A stretch of 64,000 nt of DNA from Leptodactylus fallax (Eukaryota > Chordata > Amphibia > Anura > Leptodactylidae), in assembly GCA_947044405.1 (NCBI GenBank), contig CAMRHE010000133.1:1488001-1552000 (forward strand), written 5' to 3'. A program made the position numbers and the translations under genes. Of the stretch, positions 49,235 through 60,797 are shown in pieces. The notes beneath the pieces were generated by a model. The model searched no databases. It saw only the letters and a list, made by a program, of their open reading frames with translations, and was not told the origin of the DNA. The first letter of the stretch is position 1. Each line of letters opens with the position of its first letter.

Positions 49235-50355
49235 GCTCTGTATACTAAGGGTCAAGCTTCTAAACCATTGGATCCCAAGGACCAGGTCATTAAACCCCTG
49301 GATATCAAGGATCAAACATCCTAACCACTGGATACCAAAGATCTCTAAATCTCTAGACACCAATGATCAAGTCTTTAAACCAATGGACTTTAAGAACCAA
49401 GTGTATAAACAACTTGACAACAAATACAGAGCTTCTACATGACTGAACACCAAGAACCAAGTATCTAAATCACTGGATACCAAGGCTCAAGCCTCTACAA
49501 CACTACACACCAATGATCAAGACATTAAACCACTGGACATTAAGAGCCAAGTCTATAAACAACTTGATACCAAAGACAGAGCCTCTAAAAAGATTCAAGT
49601 CTCAAAACCATTGGATACCAAGAATCGAGCCCCTAAAGCAATAGATACCAATGATTGATTCTTTAAACCAATGGACATTGAGAACCAAGTCTATAAACAA
49701 CTTAACACCAAAGACAAAGCCTCTACACAACTAAACACCAAGAACCAAATCTCTAAATCACTGGATACCAAGGCTCAAGCCTCTACAACACTACACACCA
49801 ATGATCAAGACTTAAAACCACTAGACATTAAGAACTAAGTCTATAAACAACTTAACACCAACGACAAAGCCTCTATATGACTGAACACCAAGAACCAAGT
49901 CTCTAAGTCACTGGATACCAAGGCCCAAGCCTCTACAACACTACAAACCAATGATAAAGACTTAAAAGCACTAGACATTAAGAACCAAGTCTATGAACAA
50001 CTTGACACCAAAGTCAAAGTTTCTACCAAGATACAAGTCTTAAAACCATTGGATACCAAGAATCGAGCCCCTAAAGCAATAGATACCAATGATTGATTCT
50101 TTAAACCAATGGACATTGAGAACCAAGTCTATAAACAACTTAACACCAAAGACAAAGCCTCTACCCAACTAAACATCAAGAATCAAGTCTCTAAACCATT
50201 GGATACCAAGGTTCGGGCTTCTGCACTACTATACAACAAAGACCAACCTACTAAACTACTGGACACCAAGGAACCAGCCTCTAAACCACTAGACACCATG
50301 GACAAATACTCTAAACCACTGGATGCCAAGGACTCTAGCACCAAATACATGGACG
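49235..50355 (+). repeat. Degenerate 30-bp minisatellite
   Basis: Roughly 37 units of about 30 bp (aaaccactggataccaagga, tcaagtctct). A segment starting agaatcgagcccctaaagca at 49621 recurs at 50059, 438 bp apart, showing a higher-order duplication. With 30 divisible by three, one plus frame encodes a ten-residue repeat of the type KPLDTKDxAS, open for 84 residues at 50109-50363 but interrupted upstream by several stops. No signal of a real gene. Confidence 0.85.
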
Positions 50356-50790
50356 CAAACTAAGAGAATTGTCACTTTGTTAGGTGGGAGGGTTAAGGCT
50401 GGAGGGAACGTTTCTTCATTTTACAGCTTTACAGCTAGAGGTTTCTCATTACATTAGTGTCTCATTAGCCCTCATAAATAGTAATTATAAACAGTTATAT
50501 ATTGGTATACTGGTGAATAACTGACATGTTTACTGGTGAATCACATTAAATAAAAAAAATAATGACTAATATATCTGAGTGGATGAGTCAATAACATAAA
50601 CCCCCAGGGGCAAAGAAATGATCCATAAATACATTCCTGATGGTGATAAAAATCTTTTCATGACCAATATGATTTATTGTGATAAAAGTGCGGCCCTAGG
50701 ATATCAGCAGCTGTATGCATCTCTCCATAGCTCTAGTGTACTGGAGTGTAGTGCAGTGGTAAAAGATTAAAAAGTGGCCATGGATATAAA
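50356..50790. other. Non-coding stretch
   Basis: Nothing recognised. The last bases are the left target duplication of the truncated L1. Confidence 0.4.
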
Positions 50791-50803
50791 AATCAGTCAA
50801 AAG

Positions 50804-51411
50804 GGTACCCTGCACCACATCTTTTGGACGTGCCCTCTCATCCTGGGTTTCTGGAGGGAGGTCAGGACTTTGGCGACTGCTCTCTTTTTGCAAGAGGTCC
50901 CTCTTGACCCTTTGGTCTATCTCCTGAACCTTCCCCCCAGGCACCTGAGCAATAAGTCATCCAGGCTTTTCTTGCACCTTTGTACTGCAGCTAAAATTCT
51001 CATAGCTAGAAACTGGAAGAAAGTGAGTCCCCCATCTGATCTTGAACTTGTGGCTAGAGTGAAGGATGTGAGGAGTCTTGAATGCCTGACCGCGGGCCTA
51101 AACAACTCACAGGAGTCCTTTGGGGTTATCTGGGCGCCTTGGGATATGTATTGTACATCACAGGGTCTCTGATCTCTAGTCCTCTTCTCCCCTCCCCTCC
51201 TTTCCTCTGCTTCTACCCTTGTCTTCTTAATCCTTTCATCCCTCCCCTCCCTTGTTTACTGTCTAATTTGAATGCATATTGCTTAAGGGAGAAGAGGCGA
51301 ATAGCCTCTACCTACCTCATTGTTTTCTGCTTGTTTGATCTTTTTTTCTCTTTATACCTTGTTAATGAAAAATTTTTTCAATAAAAATTACAGTTAAATA
51401 AAAAAAAAAAA
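50804..51411 (+). mobile_element. 5'-truncated L1 insertion
   Basis: A 13-bp duplication, aatcagtcaaaag, at 50791-50803 and 51412-51424 borders a 608-bp insert that ends in an A-rich tail (51396-51411). It opens with the C-terminal part of an L1 ORF2 protein: KGTLHHIFWTCP, about 110 further residues with ILIARNWKK, and WAPWDMY, then a 3' UTR with an ATAAAA box. The truncation and tail are typical products of target-primed reverse transcription. The protein is related to, but clearly different from, the L1 at 55928. Confidence 0.9.
50807..51172 (+). pseudogene. L1 ORF2 C-terminal fragment
   Basis: About 121 residues inside the truncated insert. The H and last C of the ORF2 C-terminal CCHC motif are present (GTLHHIFWTCP), followed by the end domain. 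Apparent start residues upstream (from 50774) are flanking DNA. Non-functional fragment. Confidence 0.85.
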
Positions 51412-51479
51412 AATCAGTCAAAAGTCAGCCAAACCCACCAAGAATGGAGAACTATCCACCATGTGTATTGGTGTGTGTC

Positions 51480-51832
51480 AGCTCTCCTTCGACGAATGAT
51501 ACTTCTGCTGCCTGCCATGACTGTATCAGCCACTTGGGGAGATCACTGTGTACAGATTTTACCTCTTTGTAGCAATGGCAGTGTTTACTTGCAGATTGAC
51601 AAAAGCAGCAATATGTCATCAACGGAGGCACCTATTCACAAGGGGAAAACACTGCTTGATTCTGGTGACCCTAACCTATCTATCTGTAAGGCTGAGTTGA
51701 TATGCTGGGTTCTGGTGACCCTAACCTATCTATCTGCAGGGCTGGGTTGATATGCTGGGGTCTGGTGACCCTAACCTATCTATCTGCAGGGCTGAGTTGA
51801 TATGCTGGGTTCTGGTGACAGACTCCCTTTAA
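51480..51832 (-). mobile_element. T2-type MITE with triplicated 50-bp segment
   Basis: The right end reads gactccctttaa (TTAA at 51829-51832), the complement of the MITE start at 25819. The segment tctggtgaccctaacctatc, tatctgcagggctgagttga, tatgctgggt is present three times at a period of exactly 50 bp (51661, 51711 and 51761). The left end is not clear. The triplication shows a minisatellite starting inside a MITE. Confidence 0.65.
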
Positions 51833-53433
51833 ATGGTGTACATAGAACCTAACCATTGTGATGTCATCATATGGACTGTGACCTTGTCTGTAGTTTAATA
51901 GTGAGTCTACAGCACAGGATCTCCATGTTTTTTTCCACCATTTCTCTAGTCCAAAACATGATATTAAAAGTAACTTCCAGTATACAGCCTCTAGTCTCTG
52001 TTCTAAAACAGCCCTCATATGATGCGTTGCTTTGTAGCTAAGCAAACCAGTTCACACTTATTGGCAAAGCCCCCCCTCCCATTAAGCAGAACATATGTTC
52101 TTCAAGCATAGACGCAATAACACTATCATTAACTAGATGAAAAGAACTAATTACGACTGCGACTGACGAGTCACCTTGTTACGTTGTATCTGCCACAAGA
52201 CATATTTTTACAGAGTTATGGATGTATTTAAATGAAGATGTGGGATCTGTCATTCTGATGTCGCCCCCGAGCGTATCTCCGGTATATAACAATAGAACGT
52301 GTAATTACATGTTCTAAAATGGTAGACGGTGGATCTGCATGGATTTGCTTATTCTAAGTCCTCTATCTGTTTGGGTATTGATAGTTTACCTGATTTTTGG
52401 TTTCAAGTAGAGAACTGGAGAGTTTGGGTTTTAAAGTTGGGTTTTAGGTTCTAAGGTGTCTGCCATCAGTGTCTGAGTTGATCATCCTTTTTTTCGCTGT
52501 TTTGCCCCTCAAACTATATAAGTTTGGTATGCCTGAAATTGTAATGATCCAAAGAATACAGGTGACATGTCATTTTAGCTGCACAATGAACACCATAAGA
52601 ACAAAGCTCGTAAAAAAGTTGCAAAACGCAATTTTTCTCGAGTTCCACCCCATTCTGAATTTTTTTTTCCAGCTTCACAGTACATTTTAAGTGGTACCAT
52701 TACCAAAGTGCTCATATGCCTGGGAACAGAAAGAGTCATGAGAGACAGGGAGTCAAAAACGAAAAGTGAAAATTGAAAAATGGCTGCGGCGGGAATGGGG
52801 CAAAGCTACTGTCTGTATTTACTTGTGTAACCCTTTCTTTCCTTTGCTTTTAGAGTTGATACTTCTATTGGTTTTCTTGACCATCATGTAACGTCCATGT
52901 TTTAGACAACCATATAATAATAGTGGCATTATGTGCACAATGGTAATCTGACAACCTGCAACAGTATGGTGGAGGTTTCTTCTTTAAAGCACCTTTTCCA
53001 GATAACAGTGGCATAAAATTGCTTAATTTTTGCAATTTATTCCAAGTGGTGCCCCAGAATATAATAATTTAACCCAAATTATAATAATTTATACCCCAAT
53101 CCATGGTGGCCATTTTAGTTTGCCTGAGACGAATCCCCAATTGTTCAGTTTGGTATATTTGAGTCAAATCTGGCTTGGAACGAATCGGTTCGCCCACCTC
53201 TAATCATCACCAGAGACCCCCGTCACTTCCTCTGTTTCCAGTCCATTGACCCACTTTCCAATGTATGGAAGCCATTCTCCAGTCCTACAAGAAGAACAAG
53301 CTGTACTGATCACCAGGTCAGGGACATACCACCGATATAACTCCAGACCCAACAATCTACACAGGCCAATCCCTCTTATCAAAGCCTTTCTGTCTTCCTA
53401 TCAGGCTCAGTCCAATTCCATAGGACATTGCTT
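51833..53433. other. Non-coding stretch with transposon relics
   Basis: No gene recognised. About 52490-52800 is a minus-strand relic of the AT-rich TTAACCCC-type repeat seen at 13620. About 53040-53205 carries relics of the dispersed repeat seen at 44512. Opposed short frames at 53200-53449 have no domain. Confidence 0.4.
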
Positions 53434-53871
53434 TCATGTAGGATTTTGAGTTGACCTCTTCATTGGAGAGGCCAATGGATCCGGATCTACCAATGCATCG
53501 ATATAATCACCACTAATGTCCATGTTGTCAGAATTCGAGAAAAATTCAGAGAAAAGTGCCCCTTCCAGGTACTGTATGTATAACTCCATATTGTGATGAT
53601 ACAAAGAAATCAATGGAAGCAGCATAATTAGAAGTAGAAGCGCAGACATAGCAATGTATACACGGCCCTATAACCTCTCAGTGCACAGCCCTATTCTTTC
53701 CACTTTGAGATGTATTCTCTCAAATAAAATAATCGATTGTATGGGACAAGTTGAATAATGTGGATCGTTGAACAGCACCATAGCAACCAGCGCCAGGAAA
53801 GCTGCTGCCAAGGCAAATAAGATAATGCAATGAAATAAAAGGGGCTTAGCTGAGCATAACAACAATATCAT
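53434..53871 (-). pseudogene. Putative membrane protein remnant with in-frame stop
   Basis: Two minus-strand frames, 53871-53668 (67 residues) and 53649-53434 (71 residues), are in the same frame and separated by only one TAG and five codons. The first has a hydrophobic segment LLFHCIILFALAAAFLALVA, and the second starts with ALLLLIMLLPLISLY; both look like membrane spans. An acidic tail with NMDISGDYID follows. I do not recognise the family. It may be a pseudogene, an exon pair (AG|GT lies just before the TAG), or chance hydrophobic frames. Confidence 0.3.
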
Positions 53872-54364
53872 CTTTTATAACTATTATAAAGGAATATGCA
53901 AATAAGTGTCGAGAGATCAAATTCCTCGTTCCCTCCAAGGAGGTTTATTTGTATATTGCCTTCCCAGAATTCTTAGCAGGGCATGTATAGTATCTTAAGT
54001 CCCAGTGTTCGGCAAAGTGGCAACATCTCCTTAAAGAGACATCTGTTCCGACTCATGTCTAGCACCTGTCACCCAGACTTGGCTTTATTCCCAGACTATG
54101 CTACTAGGTTTCCAGAATCCAGGCTTTGATCTATAGGGAGCTACCTTCTAAAAGGTGGTGCTAGAGCAAATTCACCTTTTCCACCAAGGAGGATTATTTG
54201 AGTATTCCTTGCCCAGAATTCTTAGCAGGGCATGTATGCAAAGTGGCCTCTTATGAGGCAACATGTCCTGAATTGACCTGAATATCCCAAATTGTTCAGT
54301 ATTTAACAAAACCAAAAAATTTTGGATTCATCAATGATTAACTAAAATGGCCTCCACGATATGC
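53872..54364. other. Non-coding stretch with a diverged duplication
   Basis: The phrase around ggaggtttatttgtatattg, cccagaattcttagcagggc, atgtat near 53938-53990 returns near 54185-54240 (ggaggattatttgagtattc). This is a local duplication of about 245 bp. No gene. Confidence 0.5.
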
Positions 54365-54755
54365 ATTGCAGTAAAGTATTACACTCTGGGTTGGAATAAG
54401 AGAAAAAACTAAAAAACAAAATAAGTGGAAAAAATTAAAAAAAAACATTCATACTCACTTCCCCTCACCTCTTTTGGTCCTCGCGGTGTCAAGCGCTCTC
54501 CTGGTGTGGTCATGCACCAGGGGTCACTGTTGAGGACTGTGATTGGGCCACAGTGGTCACATGGACACGTCATGGCCCTTGAAGTGCCTATATCACCACT
54601 GAGACTCAATCATAGTCCTCAGCGGTGAACCTGAGTGCATGACGAGAGTGCCTGACACCATGAGGCCCAAAAGAGTTGAGGGAAGGTGAGTATGAATGCT
54701 TTTTTATTTTTACACCTCCCCTGGGCCTCTGAAGTGACCCCAGAGTATAATAATT
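54365..54755. repeat. Foldback repeat, copy 2
   Basis: Inverted blocks: ttcatactcacttcccctca and cacctctttt on the left (54449-54480), ggcccaaaagagttgaggga and gtgagtatgaa on the right (54662-54698), plus outer tattacactctggg and ccccagagtataataat. Related to 45605-46024. Confidence 0.6.
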
Positions 54756-55330
54756 TCAATTCTGGCTCATACCGAACTTGTTCGACCCAAAATTAATGAG
54801 GGACCCGAGCCACCAGAACCTGAAACAAATCTCAGGAGGTTCGCCCATCTCTACTTATTACCTCTTTTGAGCACCATCGACTTTTATAAAAATCAGTGGT
54901 GGCTGGTCAAACCATGCCTATTGTGTGCAGTTTTAATATCAGAATTGCTGGACATAGGTAATTCTGTAATGGAATTTATCAAAACAATTGATTTATCATG
55001 TGAATAAAAGCAGATGAAAGTTTACTTAGAAGTGAGGTTACAGCAAAAAGAGATTTAGAAATAGAGGAAATTTAAGAGAAATAATAATATAAATGAAACA
55101 GAAAAATGTGGCCATGGAGGTCGAGAGGCCTGACACATGTCCCCTGCAGTTCTTAAGCCACATGTCTTAATTCTAAAAAGAATTATGTAACATCATGTAT
55201 TATGTAAACATCAGTTCTGTCTCTCTTCAAGACAATGTTGTCTAATATTTAGGCTAATAGTTCCCAAACCACCAAGGTTTCTGGACTTGGTAGAGAGAAG
55301 AGATTCTAAGACCTCATGTAAAAATGTCAG
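54756..55330. other. Non-coding stretch
   Basis: No gene or bounded repeat recognised. Confidence 0.4.
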
Positions 55331-55627
55331 TAAGGCTAAGGCCCCATGTAGCGAAAAAGAAAAGGAAACAATGGAAACGCATCATGTTTTTTTCTGCAGT
55401 GTTTTTCACTGCATTTTTGCAGTTTTCCTCTGCGGACCTTCTGCACCTGTTATACCTATGAGGAAAATGCCAGCGTTTCTGCAGGTATAAATGACGTTGC
55501 GATTTACAAAAACGCAGCTTTTCTGCTGCAGATTTTTTTCTGCAATGTGTGGATGGCAATAGCCAGAGTCCCATTCACTTTACTTTACTGTAAAATGCTG
55601 CATTTTCACAATGTGGGGCTTCAGCCT
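55331..55627. mobile_element. GGCTAAGGCCCC-type MITE
   Basis: Left end taaggctaaggccccatgta and right end (read inwards) taggctgaagccccacattg give imperfect inverted termini around a 297-bp element without coding capacity. Internal aaaacgcagc and tgcag words match the other family members. Confidence 0.65.
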
Positions 55628-55705
55628 AATATAGGAATGAGTAGGATACAGATACCATGAGAATACAATAAATTATCAAATGATTAGTGGACTATAATGA
55701 CTTTT

Positions 55706-55927
55706 AAGGCTAAGGCTCAATGTAGTGAAATGCAGCTAAAAAAAAGCAGCAAAAATATATATATATATTGTTTTTGTTTTTCTGCAACGTTTTCCATTAA
55801 ATTTTTGCTGCTTTTTTCCTATCCATCTTACATTTATAGGGAAATCGCTTGCAATTCCACAACTAAAATGAACATGCTTCCTTTTTCAAAAAGCAGCTTT
55901 TCCGCAGCTCTTAGGTTCCACAATGTT
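55706..55927. mobile_element. MITE interrupted by the L1 (left part)
   Basis: Begins aaggctaaggctcaatgtag and breaks off at the L1 target duplication. The rest of the element is at 62361-62444 and ends gtggagccttagc. Removing the L1 and one duplication restores a MITE of about 306 bp. Confidence 0.65.
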
Positions 55928-56198
55928 CATTTCAATCAGTTTTATTAAGATTTTTATAAGGTCATATTACAACATTCAAAAAAAGCATTATCGGATATTC
56001 TACTGAAGTAGCTATAAGTCAAAATAAACATAGAATAAACAGGGTACTAATATGCAAGAAGATATGTTAGTTATCTAAGAGTTGTTGGGTTGTTAGGATA
56101 GAATAAAGAGGTTTATACGGGTATAAACAACAAGAAGTGACAGTAATATTAGTTATGATCTTCTGAGGGCGGCACAACCGGATTTACGGCCGATGCAG

Positions 56199-59100
56199 CT
56201 AGGTCTTTAATGTCCACGGAAGCCAGTTCTTTTGGAATTGGCTGTCCCCAAGGACGCCATGGAAAAGAACTCTTTCATGTTGGTAGGTCAGTTCCACCAT
56301 GGTCACTAGGTCTCCTCTAGATGGGATGTTAGCAGACTTCCAGTAGCGTAGAAGAGCCAAGGACGCTGACAGTAAGGCATGTCCAATCAACACTCTATGT
56401 ATCACTGGGAAAGAGTCGATCTGCAGGAATAGGAGTGCCAAAGCTGGTGAGGGGGGTATGGAGTATCCCACCAGAGAAGAGATCCACCGGAAGACGTCTT
56501 GCCAATACGGCACCACTTGGGGACATGTCCACAATAAATGGAGTAGAGTTCCTTTCTCACTACATCCCCTCCAACAGGAGTTCGAAGTCTGCGGAAATAT
56601 TCGGTGCAGTCGCTTTGGGGTATAGTACCAGTGGAGGAGAATTTTGACAGTGGTTTCATAGTGAGTTGTACACCGGAAGGTCTTTTTCGCGAAGGCCAGT
56701 GCTCTCTGCCATTGTACGACCGAGAATTGTTGATGAAGTTGCGTTTCCCAGCTGAGTAACGGAGTAGATTTGACCAGACGGTCTTTAGAGCCTATAGTGT
56801 TGTAGATGGAGCTGAGGGTCTTGGTGGCTGGGTTGGGAATTTTGAGGAGGTCCAACAGAGATTTGTTATACAGAGTTTGTTTGTTGTGGTTGGAGGTTAG
56901 GAAGTGCTTGATTCTCAGGTATGTAAAGAAGCAAGTGGAGGGTAGGGAAAAGGTGGATTGCAGAGACTGGAATGGGATCAACGATTCTTCACTCCACATC
57001 TGTGAGATGGAGGTGATACCCGACGATTTCCAGATGGATAAATTGAGATCTAGAATTGCTAACTCCAAGAATTCAATCGGGGCCCTCTTAACGTTTAGTG
57101 ACTGTTTCTTTCCTATAGAGTGGTGGATATGTCGCCAGCTGTCTATAAGGTGTTTTAGAATTGGAGATGTAAGTGAAGGTACCACCTCAGTCCAGAGGGA
57201 GTAGAGAAGCCAAGATTGGAGGTTGTGTTGTGGAATCATATAAGACTCGATACGTAACCAGGATTTGTGAGCGTTGTTGTGCCACCAGTCCTTTAGAGTA
57301 GAAAGGTGTGAGGCCATATAGTAATCATAGATGTTTGGTACTCCCAAACCTCCTACTCCCCGTTTCCTGTGCATAATAGAAGATGGGAGTCTTGGTTTCT
57401 TGGAATTCCAGATAAGCTTGTTGAGCATAGCGTTAGTTTTCTGGAGGAATATAAGAGGGGGAGCTACAGGAATAGTTCTGAATAGGTATAAGATTTTTGG
57501 AAGCAGCATCATTTGAAAGGCAGATATCCTGCCTAGCCATGACAGGGTATGTTTTGAGTAAGATTGGAACTCTCTCTCTAGATCTATCAGTCGATACATG
57601 TAATTGGCTTTGGCCGCTTGTGTAATAGAGGGAGTGATCTTTATTCCCAGGTAATCCAAGTCTGTCGACCTCCAATCATAAGGAAATTCCTCCTTAAGCC
57701 GTTCCAGAAGTGGCTTGGGGACTCCCAACGGGAGAATTTGCGTTTTAGACTCATTAATTTTATAAAAGGAGAGGGCTCCATATTCTTTGAGAATTCCGAT
57801 AGCAGCTGACAGAGAGCATTCTGGGTGAGTCAGGGACAATATGATATCATCCGCGTAGAGGGAGATGAGATGAGATGAATCCAAGATTTTCACTCCTTGA
57901 ACTCTGTCGCTTTGCCTCAGGGTCTGCGCCAATGGCTCAATGGTGAGTATAAAAATCAAGGGAGAAAGGGGGCATCCCTGTCTCGTTCCATTCCTTATAG
58001 TAAAGCTATCCGACAGTGTACTGTTGGTAAACACTCTGGCCGATGGACAGGAATACAGATTGGATATAGCAGTGAGGATAGGGCCAGAGAATCGCATTCT
58101 CTGCAGGACAGAAAAGGCGAAGGACCAGTTAATCCGATCAAACGCCTTCTCGGCATCCAAGGCTACCATCAGGGCTGGAGTCCTCCTGCGTTCCAGAAGA
58201 TCTATCAGATGGAGGACACGTCTGGTGTTATCTGGAGCCTGGCGGCCCTTGACGAAGCCCACTTGATCTGCACCAACTAAATCTGGGAGAATGGGAGCCA
58301 GCCGAGCTGCTAAGATCTTCGCATAGAGCTTGAGGTCCGAGTTTAGCAGCGAGATTGGCCTGAAATTCTGCGGTACATCAGCTGGTTTGCCTGGTTTAGG
58401 GAGGGTGATAATTAATGCCGCCAGGGATTCGCGTGGAAGCGGTGCACCTGACATAGCGTGGTTGAAGAAGTTCATGAGATATGGAGCAAGTATTTGTTGA
58501 AAGTAAATTAGATACTCGTTAGAGAAACCATCTGGCCCTGGGGATTTGCTCTTAGGTAAGGACTGTATGGTTTTCAGAACTTCTGGGAGAGTAATAGGGG
58601 CGTTTAGGGCCGAGAGATGGTCATCTGTCAGGCCTGGTAATTTTAGGTTGCCCAAGAAGCCGGACACCAAAGTGGAATGATCTGGCGGGAGAGGAGTATG
58701 TTCTTGTAGATTATAAAGCTGTGCGTAGTAATCTTTAAAGGAATTGGCGATGTCTCTCGGGTCTGTTAATTGTACTTTGGTTATAGGATGCTTGATGTAT
58801 GGGATCCTTGATTTAGCTGCTCTTGCTCGTAGTTGTCTAGCCAACAATCTGCCGGCTTTGTTGCTTTGGGAGTAAAATCGAGCTTTAGATTTTTTCAGAG
58901 CTTTTTCGTAGTCTTGTAGCAGAAGCAAACGTAGATGTTGTCTAACCTGGTTGAGTTGTTCCGAAGTGGTCGGATTAGGGTTACTTTTGTTTGCAGCTTC
59001 CACAGTACGAAGTGTAGACATTGCCTCCTTAATTGCTTTCTGACGTTCTTTTTTATTCCCATGCGCTATTTTTATAAGTGTGCCACGGATGTACGCTTTA

Positions 59101-59951
59101 TGAGCATTCCAGAGAGTATAGGGGTCATCGGTAGAGGTGGAGTTTGTCTGGAAATAATCCTGGAGGTCTTTTTCTATTATCGGGCGATAATTAGGATGAC
59201 TTATGAGGTAAGTGTTATTTCTCCAGAGTCTAGTAGAGGAAGGTGGTGTCTTTTCTTCTATAGTGAGAGTAATAGCTGCGTGGTCAGACCACGTGATTGA
59301 TTCAATTGTAGATTTTATGGAACTCATCAGGGTCGGAAGGTCTACCAAGAACATATCGATGCGGGAATAGGAGCCATGGACTGCTGAGAAATAGGTAAAG
59401 TCCCTTTCGCCCGCATGATGCGCGCGCCATATATCATGTAGATTTTCATTATGCGGAAATTGATGCAGGCAGGAGGTGCTCTCCCTACTGGTGTTAGTCG
59501 AATCCAGAGAAGGATCCATTATGTTGTTAAAGTCTTCACAAATTATTAATTCACCTTGTTGGATGTCTTGAATTTGTCGTTGGACTTTATGCAGAAATGC
59601 CAGGGTCTTTCGGTGCGGAGGGTATACATTGACTATTGTAAAGGGGGCATTGTTGAGGAGGCAAACAATGATGAGGAATCTGCCTTGGGGGTCTGCTCTT
59701 TGTGCTGTCAAAGAGAATGCCACGGAGTCTCTAAAGGCGACAAGGACTCCACGTTTTTTCGATTGGTGGTGTGCATGGCAGATTACAGGGAAGGAGGGAT
59801 GTTTTAGCCTGAAGGCGTCCTTTTGTAGAAGGTGAGTTTCTTGCGCACAAAACACGTCCGCAGAAAGTGAGAGAGCCTCCTTCCAGATGTATGCACGCTT
59901 CTGTGGGCTATTGAGGCCTCGGACATTGAGAGAGGCCAATTTAAGCACCAT
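56199..59951 (-). CDS. L1 ORF2 protein: endonuclease and reverse transcriptase
   Basis: 1250 residues with no stop or frameshift, a normal length for L1 ORF2. It nicks chromosomal DNA and copies the element RNA there. The N-terminal APE-type endonuclease has SLNVRGL at 7-13, the catalytic glutamate in QETHL (38), DFN at 140-142, SRID at 196-199 and SDH at 222-224. The RT has LPKPGKP at 517-523, RPISLLN at 531-537, motif A LDAEKAFDR at 598-606, motif B GTRQGCPLSP at 655-664 and the catalytic YADD at 699-702. Near residue 1140 lies a C-terminal CCHC-like cluster (CWRGC, H, C). All catalytic residues are present; the usual G before DFN is replaced by E. Start chosen at the first ATG, four codons before the conserved SLN motif region. 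Confidence 0.96.
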   Translation of the reverse strand: MVLKLASLNVRGLNSPQKRAYIWKEALSLSADVFCAQETHLLQKDAFRLKHPSFPVICHAHHQSKKRGVLVAFRDSVAFSLTAQRADPQGRFLIIVCLLNNAPFTIVNVYPPHRKTLAFLHKVQRQIQDIQQGELIICEDFNNIMDPSLDSTNTSRESTSCLHQFPHNENLHDIWRAHHAGERDFTYFSAVHGSYSRIDMFLVDLPTLMSSIKSTIESITWSDHAAITLTIEEKTPPSSTRLWRNNTYLISHPNYRPIIEKDLQDYFQTNSTSTDDPYTLWNAHKAYIRGTLIKIAHGNKKERQKAIKEAMSTLRTVEAANKSNPNPTTSEQLNQVRQHLRLLLLQDYEKALKKSKARFYSQSNKAGRLLARQLRARAAKSRIPYIKHPITKVQLTDPRDIANSFKDYYAQLYNLQEHTPLPPDHSTLVSGFLGNLKLPGLTDDHLSALNAPITLPEVLKTIQSLPKSKSPGPDGFSNEYLIYFQQILAPYLMNFFNHAMSGAPLPRESLAALIITLPKPGKPADVPQNFRPISLLNSDLKLYAKILAARLAPILPDLVGADQVGFVKGRQAPDNTRRVLHLIDLLERRRTPALMVALDAEKAFDRINWSFAFSVLQRMRFSGPILTAISNLYSCPSARVFTNSTLSDSFTIRNGTRQGCPLSPLIFILTIEPLAQTLRQSDRVQGVKILDSSHLISLYADDIILSLTHPECSLSAAIGILKEYGALSFYKINESKTQILPLGVPKPLLERLKEEFPYDWRSTDLDYLGIKITPSITQAAKANYMYRLIDLEREFQSYSKHTLSWLGRISAFQMMLLPKILYLFRTIPVAPPLIFLQKTNAMLNKLIWNSKKPRLPSSIMHRKRGVGGLGVPNIYDYYMASHLSTLKDWWHNNAHKSWLRIESYMIPQHNLQSWLLYSLWTEVVPSLTSPILKHLIDSWRHIHHSIGKKQSLNVKRAPIEFLELAILDLNLSIWKSSGITSISQMWSEESLIPFQSLQSTFSLPSTCFFTYLRIKHFLTSNHNKQTLYNKSLLDLLKIPNPATKTLSSIYNTIGSKDRLVKSTPLLSWETQLHQQFSVVQWQRALAFAKKTFRCTTHYETTVKILLHWYYTPKRLHRIFPQTSNSCWRGCSEKGTLLHLLWTCPQVVPYWQDVFRWISSLVGYSIPPSPALALLFLQIDSFPVIHRVLIGHALLSASLALLRYWKSANIPSRGDLVTMVELTYQHERVLFHGVLGDSQFQKNWLPWTLKT

Positions 59952-60178
59952 ATTGTCACTGTAAAGTGAGAACGTCCGGAGTGTGTTAGGTCCTCAGAAG
60001 AAGGGTAGGCAGTGTCGCAAGTGAGAAGATCAATAAACAAAATGAGTGAACAAACGGTTCAAAGACGAATACAGGTTGACTGTATGTTTGGGGGTATCTA
60101 TTAGAGGCTTGCCGGTTAAGCCACTAGAGCAAAGGGAGGTTGTGCACCTAAGTATAGAGGTGTAGCCATCCTGGAAAA

Positions 60179-60797
60179 TCATTTATGATTTGTAGGAGAT
60201 CCTCGTCCTGCAGTTGAGGGATGGGAGGCACTTGCCGTATCTTGAGGAGATGATATTGGTATCCTCCAGGTCGATAGCAATGCTTTACCCTGATTCAGGT
60301 TGTGGATGGTGAAGGTGGTCCCTTCTTTCAGGATGATCAACTTCACAGGAAACCCCCATCTATATTGAATTTTATTTTTTCGGAGCGTTGTCGTGACCGG
60401 GAGCAATTCCCTGCGGAGGCGTAGGGTTGTAGCGGAGAGGTCTGTGTAGAGCTGTACATCTCTGAATTTGGGAGGCCAAGATTTCTGCTTGCGAGCTGCT
60501 TCTAATAATTTTTCTTTAACATGAAAGAAGTGAAATCTAGCCAATACGTCTCTTGGGATCTCATCTCCTAGGTGTCTGGGGCGAGGAAGCCTATGCGCTC
60601 TGTCAATGATGATATCCGTGTTTGAGGAGTCGGGCAGTAAAAATTTTATATACTCCTGTAGGTATGGAAACAGATCAGCTGTTTGAACCTGTTCTGAAAT
60701 GCCTCTGAATTTGATGTTGTTTCTACGGGAACGGTCTTCCATATCAGCCATCTTCGCCTTGAGGTTTTCAACATCGTCTTCAAGGTCATTGTGTGCA
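60179..60797 (-). pseudogene. L1 ORF1, C-terminal part (RRM and CTD)
   Basis: Encodes the RNA-binding half of an L1 ORF1 protein: RSRRNNIKFRGI at the start of the RRM-like domain, IIDRAHRLPRP, a VKEKLLEAAR segment, and a C-terminal domain with RRELLPVTTTLRKNKIQYRWGFPVKL. The first ATG in this frame is at 60751, but the frame is open to about 60800 and joins the coiled coil of the upstream part. ORF1 proteins bind LINE RNA as trimers. One frameshift near 60797-60803 separates it from its N-terminal half. Confidence 0.9.
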
